Positions 44,247 through 52,617 of a DNA stretch of 64,000 bases are shown here, one piece after another; the stretch's first letter is position 1; every line of letters starts with the position of its first letter. The notes under the pieces were generated by a model that was given only the letters and a program-made list of their open reading frames with translations, did not search any database and had not been told where the DNA came from. A program made the translations under genes and the position numbers. The stretch is from positions 1-64,000 of the forward strand of contig CAZYBU010000015.1 of the NCBI GenBank assembly GCA_964645775.1, given 5' to 3'. This DNA is from CAZYBU01 sp964645775 (GTDB lineage: Bacteria; Spirochaetota; UBA4802; UBA5550).

Positions 44247-44600
44247 ATGAAAACCCGGCATGGCCTTCTTTGTTTGTCTATAATCCTTCTGACTTCTCCC
44301 CTCTACTCCTTCCAACAGAGAGATCTCTTCAGCGGAGGAGCGGAACAGTCACTGTATGTGATCATTAACGGCCTGGTGGCAGGTGGAAAGTCATTCCACA
44401 AACGGTATCTGGATAGTATCGTGGATGATGTGGAAGACATCTTAGGGCTAAACAGACTTGCCGGGGATCTGGTCACCGTGGATGAGCTGCCCAGGGTCCA
44501 GGTCAGGGGAAAAGAGAAACCTCTGAGGATTTACCGGGTCACCGGGAAGAAGAGAGAGATCATAACACCAGAGGAATCCCGGTCTTTTCCGCGAGATTGA
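44247..44600 (+). CDS. Secreted small protein with a cyclase-tail-like end
   Basis: 117 residues from ATG 44247. Signal peptide MKTRHGLLCLSIILLTSPLYS. The second half reads LVTVDELPRVQVRGKEKPLR followed by IYRVTG, which resembles the last strands of class III adenylate/guanylate cyclase domains (ELPPVRVKGKSEPVRIYEV), yet no catalytic part is present. It could be a decayed or recombined fragment that gained a signal peptide, or a chance likeness. Its 3' end overlaps the convergent vapC by 41 bases, which hints that the original gene end was replaced when vapBC arrived. Confidence 0.5.
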   Translation: MKTRHGLLCLSIILLTSPLYSFQQRDLFSGGAEQSLYVIINGLVAGGKSFHKRYLDSIVDDVEDILGLNRLAGDLVTVDELPRVQVRGKEKPLRIYRVTGKKREIITPEESRSFPRD

Positions 44601-44955
44601 TCAGCTGCCTGTCAAGGGTCATTAATCGGGCTCCGAATCTCCGCGCCAGGGTATAGTATAGAAGATCATAGACGGGATGATTCAGTCGGACCGCTTCATT
44701 AAGGGCTTCCTGGATATTATCTGAAACCTCGATATACTCATCAACGAGTTCATGGACCAGGCAGAGTATTTCGTTGCCCTTCTCCATAGATATATAATCT
44801 GATCGGACATATTTCCAGATTGTATTGGCGGTTTCGACCCGAAAGAGCTCTGAGCTGATAACCTTACTGGCCTTTGTTAATTCCAATTTCAGGGCACCAT
44901 GGGCAGGTCTTGAAAGGACTATCTCCATAGCAGCGCTGGCATCAAGCACGATCAT
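44560..44955 (-). CDS. vapC: PIN-domain toxin (VapC type)
   Basis: 131 residues. PIN-domain ribonucleases cleave tRNA or mRNA when not held by their antitoxin. Acidic metal-binding residues are present: Asp5 in IVLDASAAM, Glu in FRVETAN, Asp in HPVYDLLYYTLARR and Asp in LMTLDRQL. Start overlaps the antitoxin stop by four bases (ATGA). It is a bicistronic toxin-antitoxin pair. Confidence 0.9.
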   Translation of the reverse strand: MIVLDASAAMEIVLSRPAHGALKLELTKASKVISSELFRVETANTIWKYVRSDYISMEKGNEILCLVHELVDEYIEVSDNIQEALNEAVRLNHPVYDLLYYTLARRFGARLMTLDRQLINLAEKTGIPLVL

Positions 44956-45197
44956 CTTTCTCGATCCTCACGGATCAATTCGGCCGGGCCAGGGAGAGAT
45001 TCAGGACCTTCCAACGTGAGATTTTCTATCTCTTCCAGGACCCTCTCTCTGCGGAGAAGTCTTTCCTGTTGAAGGTTAAGGGCCTTTCGCAGAAGAACGA
45101 TTGTCTCCTGGGATATACTTCTGTTTTCCTCTCTGGCAACCCGGGCAAGTCTTTCATATAGATCATCGGGAACATCCCGTACCTGGAGTATGGGCAT
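44952..45197 (-). CDS. vapB: FitA/VapB-type ribbon-helix-helix antitoxin
   Basis: 81 residues from ATG 45197 (AGGAG eight bases upstream; an earlier frame start at 45230 is rejected because it overlaps the operator-like repeat). The N-terminal RHH fold reads MPILQVRDVPDDLYERLARV, then NRSISQETIVLLRKAL. The C-terminal part (NLTLEGPESLPGPAELIRED) would wrap the toxin. Likely represses its own operon. Confidence 0.85.
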   Translation of the reverse strand: MPILQVRDVPDDLYERLARVAREENRSISQETIVLLRKALNLQQERLLRRERVLEEIENLTLEGPESLPGPAELIREDRER

Positions 45198-45213
45198 AAC
45201 GGTTCTCCTTTGC

Positions 45214-45230
45214 ATGCAAATATAATGCAT
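45214..45230. promoter_or_regulatory. Possible vapBC operator
   Basis: ATGCA-AATATAA-TGCAT: a perfect five-base inverted repeat around an A+T spacer, 17-33 bases upstream of the antitoxin ATG, the usual place for RHH autoregulation. Confidence 0.45.
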
Positions 45231-45239
45231 TATTCATAA

Positions 45240-45564
45240 CATGTCAAGAGTTGTCCGCTTCGGATTCATCCGGCCCGGGCCCTGTGTCTTCAACTTCGAT
45301 TTTTCAGATGAGAGCAAAAGACCCTTTGGAGGGTCCATAGGAGGGGAGTCCCTGGCACCCTTCTTCCGCCGCGTCCCTGGAGAGGAACCTCTTTGATATC
45401 TGCCGTGACCGGAAGGGAATTCCGGGAGAATATCATGACACAATCATGGATAACCCTGCCTTATGATTCCCGGCATACGACGAAATGATCAAGACTGAAA
45501 AATAAAAAAAGTGGACTCAACATCCAGCAGAGTGTATCCTTCCCCTATCCACAAGGAGGCAGAC
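45240..45564. other. Gap without a confident gene
   Basis: The interval between vapB and the next gene holds no frame with start and ribosome-binding site. One + frame around 45380-45465 reads like a short coding scrap (SLERNLFDICRDRKG) ending in a stop at 45465; it may be a remnant, but no family is recognised. Confidence 0.3.
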
Positions 45565-46014
45565 ATGTCCCGAAAAAAATCAGTCCCTGTTCTCACATTA
45601 TTTCTCATCATCCCTCTATTCCTCTTCGCGGGAGACAGGGCCCGAATATCCGACCCGGTTAAGGCCTGTAATTATGTTTTAACCGTGATCCATGAAGGTG
45701 ACATGGAGAAGATCTCGGGTATCCTGAGCGAGGTAAACCGGAAAGACCTGCTTCCCCTCAATGAAGAGAACAGGGAGGAGATGGGCCGGCTCATCATGGA
45801 AGGCAGGAAACTGATTGGAGACGTACGGAAAGTCACTGAAATCAGAAAAGGCCCGCCCTTTCTGGGAGATGGAGCTGTCATTGGAAAGGTCCGTGTCATG
45901 GAAGGAGAAGTCATCGTGGTTACCATGACAAAGGAAGGAAATTTTTACTACTTCGATGACCTGGGAAGCCCGTCGGTTCGCATGTACGGGGAACTGGAGA
46001 AGCTCTCTCCCTGA
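45565..46014 (+). CDS. Exported hypothetical protein
   Basis: 149 residues from ATG 45565, with AAGGAGG seven bases upstream. Signal peptide MSRKKSVPVLTLFLIIPLFL ending FAGD. The mature part looks like a small alpha+beta (DUF4878/NTF2-like) domain: YVLTVIHEGDMEKI early on, then REEMGRLIMEG and IVVTMTKEGNFYYFDDLGS. Function unknown; probably periplasmic. Confidence 0.75.
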   Translation: MSRKKSVPVLTLFLIIPLFLFAGDRARISDPVKACNYVLTVIHEGDMEKISGILSEVNRKDLLPLNEENREEMGRLIMEGRKLIGDVRKVTEIRKGPPFLGDGAVIGKVRVMEGEVIVVTMTKEGNFYYFDDLGSPSVRMYGELEKLSP

Positions 46015-46157
46015 GGCTGCCAGCATACATCTCACCTGAAAAACCAGAGAATATTCATTAATTCACAGAGGACTATCCGGCCGGTTCGATATACCCGCTG
46101 TTCAAGATATCCCGGATACCAGCCTATGGAATCCCGATTTATTTTTATGATTATCTT

Positions 46158-46616
46158 TCAAATATTCCCGTACATGAACAGGTTAATGAGGCGGGCGATA
46201 AAATAAGACCCGGCCAGAAGAAAAATCGGCATGGAAAGAAAAAACAGGAAGATATCCGTCAGTTTCACCACAGATGAATGCAGAACCCGCTTACCGAAAA
46301 AATTGTAGTGATAGTTCTCCGGGTCCTTTGACCGTTCATAAATTCTTCTGAAGATACGTATCTTCAGCATAAGCATTATAATCATCAGGATACCGGAAAT
46401 GATCCAGAATACGTAGGTGAAGTCAGCCTCCTGGACAACATCCGGGTACTTCAGGGCGATAACTATCAGGATAATGGCGATAATTACGTTGGAATTAGTC
46501 GTTACCAGGAAAAAATTAAGGTATCTCTTCTCTCTTTTAATGGCGTACAGAAAGAGAAAGTAGATGTGAATCGAAAAGGAGATAACAAGCGCAGCCAGGA
46601 AAACAACGATTATCAA
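46158..46616 (-). CDS. Four-helix membrane protein
   Basis: 152 residues with helices near 1-25, 38-57, 68-88 and 122-147, and a basic cytoplasmic loop (RIFRRIYERSKDPENYH). No family recognised. The start is TTG with a GGGG run upstream; an alternative start cannot be ruled out. The gap before it (46015-46157) shows nothing. Confidence 0.65.
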   Translation of the reverse strand: MIIVVFLAALVISFSIHIYFLFLYAIKREKRYLNFFLVTTNSNVIIAIILIVIALKYPDVVQEADFTYVFWIISGILMIIMLMLKIRIFRRIYERSKDPENYHYNFFGKRVLHSSVVKLTDIFLFFLSMPIFLLAGSYFIARLINLFMYGNI

Positions 46617-46685
46617 GGGTAATACCCCGATCCAACTATAGTTTATGATCTACATTCCTTTCATCCCGTTACCACGTAATTATAA

Positions 46686-46713
46686 TTGATTTGTTCCATA
46701 TATGTTGTATATT
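46686..46713 (+). promoter_or_regulatory. Promoter for the four-cysteine small protein
   Basis: TTGATT, a 16-base spacer and TATATT, about 70 bases before the ATG at 46784. Confidence 0.55.
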
Positions 46714-46783
46714 AATAAAGAGTCCGGATCGTGGCAATTAAATTCGGGCGCGTGCCAACAGGAAAACCAGAAGGGAGGGCGTT

Positions 46784-47023
46784 ATGGCACTGATCAGCGA
46801 AACCGTCAGGAAGAACGCGATGAAATGCGAGGAATGCGCGTTCCTCAAAATGGGCACAAGCGTGGACAGGAACAGCGTACTCTACGAAGAGGCCCTGAGC
46901 GCGGCCAAGGGTATGCTCCAGATATCCTGCAGCATGTGCCCCAACAGCAAAGATTTCGAAAAAATGCACGGGAAGAAGCCCTTTGAATATTACGCGGAAC
47001 TGATTACCCGGAGACGGGAATAA
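46784..47023 (+). CDS. Small four-cysteine protein
   Basis: 79 residues with two CxxC pairs (MKCEECAFLKMG and ISCSMCPNS), as in small zinc or iron-sulphur proteins. GGGAGGG precedes the ATG. Soluble, mixed charge, no recognised family. Downstream to 47154 nothing is seen. Confidence 0.75.
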   Translation: MALISETVRKNAMKCEECAFLKMGTSVDRNSVLYEEALSAAKGMLQISCSMCPNSKDFEKMHGKKPFEYYAELITRRRE

Positions 47024-47154
47024 ACATCTCAGGATTGCATCCCTGTTGAAGCAGCATCCGCGCCCCTGTCGCCTCTGGAGAGACTATTTCACAGAGAGTA
47101 CCGGGGATGGGCCCTGCCAGGCAGAAATTCCTGGAAGCGCCTGTTAGTACCAGG

Positions 47155-47877
47155 TCAGCTACTCATTCTTTCAGAAAGAGTAGAAAAGCGTTGAAGTATG
47201 CTCCGTGCAAAGGGTGTCTCTTTCACTTCACTGACAAGCTTTTCGACATTGATCCCCTTGTTTTCCAGCTCTTCCCTCTGTTCATAAATATAGGCCCGCA
47301 TAATTTCCCGATTATATTCAGGATGGAATTGCACACCCCAGGCACACTCGCCTGCCCTAAAGGCATGATTTGCTTCATAGGAATTAGCGGCCAGGCGTAC
47401 GGCATGAGGGGGAAGACTGTGTACGGACTGAGCGTGGGTAGAGTGAACGAAAAATCGTTCAGGCAGACCTGAAAAGAGCGGGTCATCCCTGCAGGATGAA
47501 TTACATTCCACCTCCACGGTACCGATTTCCTTTCCAGCGGGATGGTATCCTGCCTCTCCCCCGAGGGCCCGTGCCATAAGCTGGTGGCCGTAGCATATAC
47601 CGAGAAGGGGCACGCCCTTTTCTATCAGCAACGGTATCCATTGCTCCAGGTAGAGACTCCAGGGAAGCTCATCGGTTACCATGGCATGGGATCCCGTAAT
47701 GACCGCTGCCGCACAATCCTCGACATCGGGAAGGCTTTCCCCTTTTTCGATGTCGAGAACCCGTACCTCATTTTTCGTCGGCCCCAGGGCCACGCGGGTC
47801 CAGGTGTCGAAATCACCAAGAGTAATTCGAAGAGATTGAAAAGTGGATCCGATTTTCAGGATAAATATATATTGCAT
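47155..47877 (-). CDS. Class I glutamine amidotransferase (GMP-synthase-like)
   Basis: About 240 residues. The nucleophile Cys is in LLGICYGHQLMARALGG and the His-Glu pair in WGVQFHPEYN, so the triad is complete. Stand-alone members of this group act on glutamine or gamma-glutamyl compounds. The start is uncertain: ATG 47877 begins MQYIFILKIGSTFQSL, and a frame start at 47922 is possible. Function beyond the fold is unknown. Confidence 0.82.
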   Translation of the reverse strand: MQYIFILKIGSTFQSLRITLGDFDTWTRVALGPTKNEVRVLDIEKGESLPDVEDCAAAVITGSHAMVTDELPWSLYLEQWIPLLIEKGVPLLGICYGHQLMARALGGEAGYHPAGKEIGTVEVECNSSCRDDPLFSGLPERFFVHSTHAQSVHSLPPHAVRLAANSYEANHAFRAGECAWGVQFHPEYNREIMRAYIYEQREELENKGINVEKLVSEVKETPFARSILQRFSTLSERMSS

Positions 47878-47982
47878 ATAGGGGTCAGCATCCCCTCCCG
47901 TTGACTTTACCATCAAAAACAATCAGATAATAATCTGTCGCCGATCTGTCATGGCAGGTTTCAAAAAAGCTTCTGGCCCTGT

Positions 47983-49026
47983 TTATCTTTTTGAAAAACC
48001 TCTTCTCAGCTCTTCCGCGATTATGTCCGTGGCTTCCCTTGCCTGGGGAAGCAGTTTATCCGCGGAGATAAAACCGTGGACCATGCCGTCGTACCGTACC
48101 AGCCGGGCCTCGACTCCATCCTCTTTCAGTTTCTCCACGTAGACCTCCCCTTCGTCCCGGAGAACGTCAAAACCGGCCGTTATAACAAGGGCCGGCGGCA
48201 GGTCTTTGTGAGAGTCGGCCAGGAGAGGTGATGCGTAGGGTTCCCTTCTCTCCTTCTCATTGGGGAGATAAAGAGTGATAAACCTTTTAACGGCCGCTTT
48301 GTCGAGCATGTATCCCCGGCCGAAATTCCGGTAAGACTCGGTGTCCAGGTGAACCGCGTCCAGGCCCGGGTAGATCAGTACCTGGCAATCGATATCCGGG
48401 CCTCCCCTGTCCCGGGCCATGAGGGAGACCGCCGCCGCCAGGTTGCCCCCGGCGCTGTCCCCGGCCACGGCCAGCCTCTCAGGATCAACATTAAAGGAAG
48501 GACCGTTCTTTGCGACCCAGAGAAGGGCGGCGTAGGCATCATTAACGGCCGCCGGGTAGGTATGTTCCGGCGCCAGGCGGTATTCCACGGATACAACAAC
48601 AGCTCCCGATTTCTTCGCGATAACACGGCACAAATTGTCGTGTGTATCAATACTTCCCTGAACCCAGCCGCCACCATGGTAAAAAAGAACCGCGGGAAAG
48701 GGACCTTCCCCTTCCGGGGTATAGACCCGTACCGGTGCGGTAAGGCCCCCGGCCCCGGCCTTCATGTCCCTGACCGATGCCATGGGGACCGGGTCGCCTG
48801 CCACGGATGCGGCCTTCTCGGCCAGCATCCTGCGGGATTCTTCAACCGGGGCGGCCAGCTGCCGCCGGTTCTTCTCGGCCGCGTTGGTAAGTTTCAGGTA
48901 GACAGCAACCCTGGGATCAAGGGTACCGTGGGGCGTTCGCATCCAGCTTCGTACCAGCAGGATACCGCCGATAACCAGGATAACAATTACTCCAATAATA
49001 ATTCCGCCGATTTTTTTCCAGTTCAT
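47983..49026 (-). CDS. Alpha/beta hydrolase of the hormone-sensitive-lipase family
   Basis: 347 residues. An N-terminal membrane helix (IGGIIIGVIVILVIGGILLV) anchors it. The HSL-type motif HGGGWVQGS, nucleophile elbow GDSAGGNLAAA, acid in TAGFDVLRDEG and His in GMVHGFISADK form a complete site. Such carboxylesterases cleave short acyl esters; natural substrate unknown. GGAGG precedes the ATG. Confidence 0.9.
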   Translation of the reverse strand: MNWKKIGGIIIGVIVILVIGGILLVRSWMRTPHGTLDPRVAVYLKLTNAAEKNRRQLAAPVEESRRMLAEKAASVAGDPVPMASVRDMKAGAGGLTAPVRVYTPEGEGPFPAVLFYHGGGWVQGSIDTHDNLCRVIAKKSGAVVVSVEYRLAPEHTYPAAVNDAYAALLWVAKNGPSFNVDPERLAVAGDSAGGNLAAAVSLMARDRGGPDIDCQVLIYPGLDAVHLDTESYRNFGRGYMLDKAAVKRFITLYLPNEKERREPYASPLLADSHKDLPPALVITAGFDVLRDEGEVYVEKLKEDGVEARLVRYDGMVHGFISADKLLPQAREATDIIAEELRRGFSKR

Positions 49027-49087
49027 GGTATCCTCCGGTTTTTTGCTGCTTGATCACAGATTACAATCCCTACATAACGGAATCTAT

Positions 49088-49242
49088 CTACAGGAGATGG
49101 GCCACCTCGGAAAACAGAAACCTTTCCCCGTGTCCCGGATAGACATACCGGATGGAGTATCCTTTCAGTTTTTCCAGGCTTTTCTCCATGGCCGTCTCAT
49201 CATCCACGTAAGCAGGTTTCAGTCTATTCCAAACTGTGAATG
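49088..49242 (-). pseudogene. Remnant: C-terminus of a metallo-beta-lactamase-fold hydrolase
   Basis: On the minus strand a frame ending in TAG at 49088-49090 reads LKPAYVDDETAMEKSLEKLK, then YVYPGHGERFLF. YPGHG is the typical last metal-ligand motif of MBL-fold hydrolases. The upstream metal-binding HxHxDH part is not present in any frame to about 49450, so only the last roughly 50 codons survive. Confidence 0.65.
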
Positions 49243-49452
49243 CAAGCAACCAGTATTTGCACCAGTACCGATGGTTATCATGAATTCTAATTGAAAAATT
49301 CGGACACTTTGGGCATCACGTTAATCCGATCCCTGGTTAACAACCAGATGAAGGGCAATTTTAGAATTCTGGACGGGCCCGGTTTTCATTGCCGCATCGA
49401 CTTTTCCATAGACACATGCAGCGTGAGAGTGTAGTCACTGTACTGGAGGATA
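49243..49452. other. Non-coding stretch in a decayed region
   Basis: No start with ribosome-binding site and no recognisable domain. The whole interval 49027-49982 looks like a graveyard of gene fragments; besides the two named remnants I see nothing, and 49627-49975 holds only short frames. Confidence 0.4.
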
Positions 49453-49626
49453 ATGAGAATGGATGAGAATACAAGATTCATCGAAAGATACGGCCTCAGC
49501 AGGGATCAAATTGAAGAGAAAGCAAATGAAATCCTTTCAGGTATGACCCTTAAAGACAAAACAGGGCAAATGAGCGGAGATACCCCTCTCCTCCAGAGTA
49601 CCATAATCATTCAAGCCGGTCCCTGA
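49453..49626 (+). pseudogene. Remnant: N-terminus of a glycoside hydrolase family 3 enzyme
   Basis: 57 codons with a good start (GGAGGATA before ATG) reading RYGLSRDQIEEKANEILSGM then TLKDKTGQMSGDTPLL, which is the usual beginning of GH3 beta-glucosidases. The frame then stops. No GH3 catalytic sequence follows, so it is the broken head of a deleted gene. Confidence 0.65.
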
Positions 49627-49982
49627 AACAGCATCAGATACCGGTGTCTATTAACCTCATGTCATGAACAGTACTATCAATGAGGACCGGCCCTTTCATG
49701 GCCTCGCCGTTTCTCTTCATGGGCCAGAATGGATCATTCAAAATAATGTTCATTGACAGGTTATGAAATATGTCTCAGTATCCGTGAATAAAGAGGTTAT
49801 CAGGTTTTTCTGTGATACAAGGAATGTGAAGCTACCCGATTGCTGCTAAGCCAAAAGGGATAGATTTCCGGTATCCTTTATCCTGACACGATTTACTGTC
49901 TCCGACTTCATCCTGATAGCCAGAGAAATCGGTTTATACTATCAGGTTCATCTGATTATAAAAAATATTAGGAGGATACATT

Positions 49983-50306
49983 ATGCTGGAATCTATTCTC
50001 AGGTCTCTCAGGGGAATACCGGTAGCCGGAGGTATCGCGGAATTCCTCTATGCCAGAATCCTTGTCAGGGACCGGGTCCGCTCACTAAGGACAGCCCCTT
50101 TATCCGGTGTTGTTGTCTCTTACGAGGGTGAAGAGCTGGAGAAGAAGCTGGAGGATCTGGCAAACTCCGAGTGGACACTCAAAATCGAAAAATGGCTCAT
50201 GGAAGAAGAAATTCCCTCGTACATTATCGCTGGCATGAAAAACGGCGCCATTCAAAAAATGAAACAGGCCATGAAACTCAAGGTAGGCGAACAGAAGAGG
50301 GAGTAA
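49983..50306 (+). CDS. Hypothetical small soluble protein
   Basis: 107 residues, with TTAGGAGG eight bases before the ATG. It is mostly helical and charged: EGEELEKKLEDLANSEWTLK in the middle and a Lys/Met-rich end. No membrane segment and no family recognised. After it, about 260 bases to the next gene show no further gene. Confidence 0.65.
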   Translation: MLESILRSLRGIPVAGGIAEFLYARILVRDRVRSLRTAPLSGVVVSYEGEELEKKLEDLANSEWTLKIEKWLMEEEIPSYIIAGMKNGAIQKMKQAMKLKVGEQKRE

Positions 50307-50565
50307 GGCCCAGAACAGCCAGATTCGCGACAAGCCTGGACCGCCGACAATCCAGAGTTTACATAATTTGAATGTCCCATTATGCGTAAAACAGATTCAC
50401 ACCTGAAATGTGTGGACTCTTCGTTTTTCAGCGTACCATTGCACCGCGAGTACCAAATGTGTTTCCGAAAGTTTCCTTATAATCATAATTAATTATTGAC
50501 AGTTGCCTTTATTCTGATCAGGCACCCTGTAAAGATTACATGGATAATAAAGGAATGACTCTCCT

Positions 50566-51435
50566 ATGGACAGCTTAACCATTTCACTTATCATTTTCGG
50601 AGCCAGCGTACTCTACGCTTTCATCGCGGGACTTATCACCCGCAACTATTCCCAGGTGGACCGGATATGGTCGATCCTGCCGGGTGTCTATGTTTTGGTA
50701 TGGCTTCCCGATTATATCGACAATATCCGTTACATCATCCCGGCCATTATAGTCATTCTCTGGTGTATCCGCCTCTCCACCAACTTCGCCCTGAAGGGGG
50801 GCTTCAACTTCAGCCTGGAAAAAGGTTTCTACGAGGAGGACTACCGGTGGCCCATTCTCAAGGAAAAGATACCGAACCGGTTTCTCTTCGAACTCTTTAA
50901 CCTGGGATTTATTTCATTTTACCAGCTGGGCCAGGTCTTTCTTTTCACCCTGCCCCTCTACTTCTACGGCAAGGTAACCGGACCCATAACCACGGTTGAA
51001 ATCGTCCTTTTCACGCTTCACGCCCTCTTCCTTCTCATGGAGACCGTTGCCGACGCCCAGCAGATGAGATACTACAACCGCCGGTACAGTCCCGAGTACA
51101 AAGACGATCCCCGCTACGGACTGGGATTCAACACCTTCGGGCTATGGAAGTATTCCCGTCACCCCAACTATGTCTTCGAACTTCTCCAGTGGATAACGGT
51201 ATCCTTCTACATGCACGTCTCCGTGGGAGGGTTTCACTGGACCGGTATCGGAGCCATATTACTGGTGACTCTTTTTGTCGGAAGCACCATCTTCGCAGAG
51301 AAGATTACCGCGTCCAAATACCCGGCCTACACAGACTGGAAGAAGGCCACGCCTCCCTGGATTCCCCTTACCCTCCCCTTCCGGATGAAACAGCGCCGGG
51401 AATTCAGGGAGAAGTACAATCTCTCATCCTTTTAA
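50566..51435 (+). CDS. DUF1295 / steroid-5-alpha-reductase-like membrane protein
   Basis: 289 residues, six to seven membrane helices. The C-terminal part fits the family: GLWKYSRHPNYVFELLQWIT and then KYPAYTDWKKATPPWIP. Relatives are NADPH-dependent reductases or methyltransferase-like enzymes of lipid metabolism; the bacterial substrate is unknown. A clear terminator follows. Confidence 0.88.
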   Translation: MDSLTISLIIFGASVLYAFIAGLITRNYSQVDRIWSILPGVYVLVWLPDYIDNIRYIIPAIIVILWCIRLSTNFALKGGFNFSLEKGFYEEDYRWPILKEKIPNRFLFELFNLGFISFYQLGQVFLFTLPLYFYGKVTGPITTVEIVLFTLHALFLLMETVADAQQMRYYNRRYSPEYKDDPRYGLGFNTFGLWKYSRHPNYVFELLQWITVSFYMHVSVGGFHWTGIGAILLVTLFVGSTIFAEKITASKYPAYTDWKKATPPWIPLTLPFRMKQRREFREKYNLSSF

Positions 51436-51465
51436 CACTGATACTGTAACCCTAATACAACAAGG

Positions 51466-51488
51466 AGCCGGACGATTGTCCGGCTTTT
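51466..51488 (+). terminator. Intrinsic terminator after the DUF1295 gene
   Basis: AGCCGGAC and GTCCGGCT form an eight-base-pair stem with loop GATT, followed by TTTT, thirty bases after the stop codon. Confidence 0.8.
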
Positions 51489-51591
51489 CAGGCACAACCT
51501 GGCCAGCGACATCCTGGCCCCGAAAAACGTTAAGCCCATGGCGGACCTCATCACAGACTATTTCAGGAAGATCGCCGAAAAAATGAACTGA
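51489..51591 (+). pseudogene. Possible C-terminal gene scrap
   Basis: A + frame ending in TGA at 51589 reads NVKPMADLITDYFRKIAEKM, with good codon use but no start site or ribosome-binding site. It may be the tail of a lost gene; family not recognised. Confidence 0.3.
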
Positions 51592-51662
51592 AAGAATGCC
51601 ATAAAAATAGCCCGGGAATTTTTATGGTGAACGTATGTTTACGAATTAAAGCCTGACAACCG

Positions 51663-52403
51663 TCATCCATGACCGGTAACGACCAATAGAGAGCCGTAAA
51701 TAATAAGTCCCTGGGCTACCAGGTAGGTAATCCAGGGGACCTGGAATTCGTAACGGGGATGATCCCCACGGATGGTGGTCTGCCCCATGATAGCGTCTGA
51801 CAGGAGAAAAAAGAGAAAACCCGCGGCGACAACATACCAGGCACCGCCACGGACCAGGACCGCCGAAAAGGCAAGGGCCGATGCGGCCCCCAGAATCATT
51901 CCGTAAACCAGGGCTGAATATGTCATGACCTTCGGTCTTTCAGGATTATAGACCGTAAACCGGAAGAGTAGAGCCGGGACTACTATCAAAGCGGGAAGGA
52001 GAATCGCGAGGTACCCATCACGGAGGAGAAGAGCCGGTGAAACCTGATAACAGATAAAGAGGATGTAGAAAGCCTGGGCTGTCATGAAACTGAAGATTCC
52101 GGGAATCAGGGGTTCCGATATTCTCTCCTTTACGGATTCGAACTGAAGATTGAAAAAATCTCCCAGGGATGAGAGGGACATCCCCAAAGCGATAAGAATA
52201 AAGTATGACCGGAAGTCCGTAATAGCAAGAAGCAGCCAGGCGTAGAATAGAAGCTGAAGTGAAAGGCCCAGGTAGGCTCCCCGGCAGAAGGGAAGCCTTT
52301 CCGAGGAAGTTTTCAGAGAGATTATGGTTGCCCAGTGCACAAGGAATGAAATAACGACGAGAATGGGCGGCACTGGAGCCAGGAACATTTCTATTGTATT
52401 CAT
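51663..52403 (-). CDS. YhhN-family membrane protein (lysoplasmalogenase-like)
   Basis: 246 residues from ATG 52403 (GGGAG upstream; earlier frame start rejected). Seven or eight membrane helices with the polar residues typical of YhhN/TMEM86: ALGMSLSSLGDFFNL and FFLLSDAIMG (the two conserved Asp). TMEM86 enzymes hydrolyse the vinyl-ether bond of lysoplasmalogens; plasmalogens occur in anaerobes, so the activity would fit. Confidence 0.82.
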   Translation of the reverse strand: MNTIEMFLAPVPPILVVISFLVHWATIISLKTSSERLPFCRGAYLGLSLQLLFYAWLLLAITDFRSYFILIALGMSLSSLGDFFNLQFESVKERISEPLIPGIFSFMTAQAFYILFICYQVSPALLLRDGYLAILLPALIVVPALLFRFTVYNPERPKVMTYSALVYGMILGAASALAFSAVLVRGGAWYVVAAGFLFFLLSDAIMGQTTIRGDHPRYEFQVPWITYLVAQGLIIYGSLLVVTGHG

Positions 52404-52617
52404 TTCATATCTCCCGGATCTGGATATATATACTGGATGCTGATAATGCACATCGGAGAATAATACTACCCTTTTTTTATAATAAAATCTACTGTGAAAA
52501 AAGGGATATGGACACAGAATCAGGTTATTGATATTTTTATCTGTAGCCGATAAGTATTAATAAGGATATTTTCTTGCGGAGAGGACCTCTCCGTTACAGG
52601 TGCGCGAGGTAGGATGT

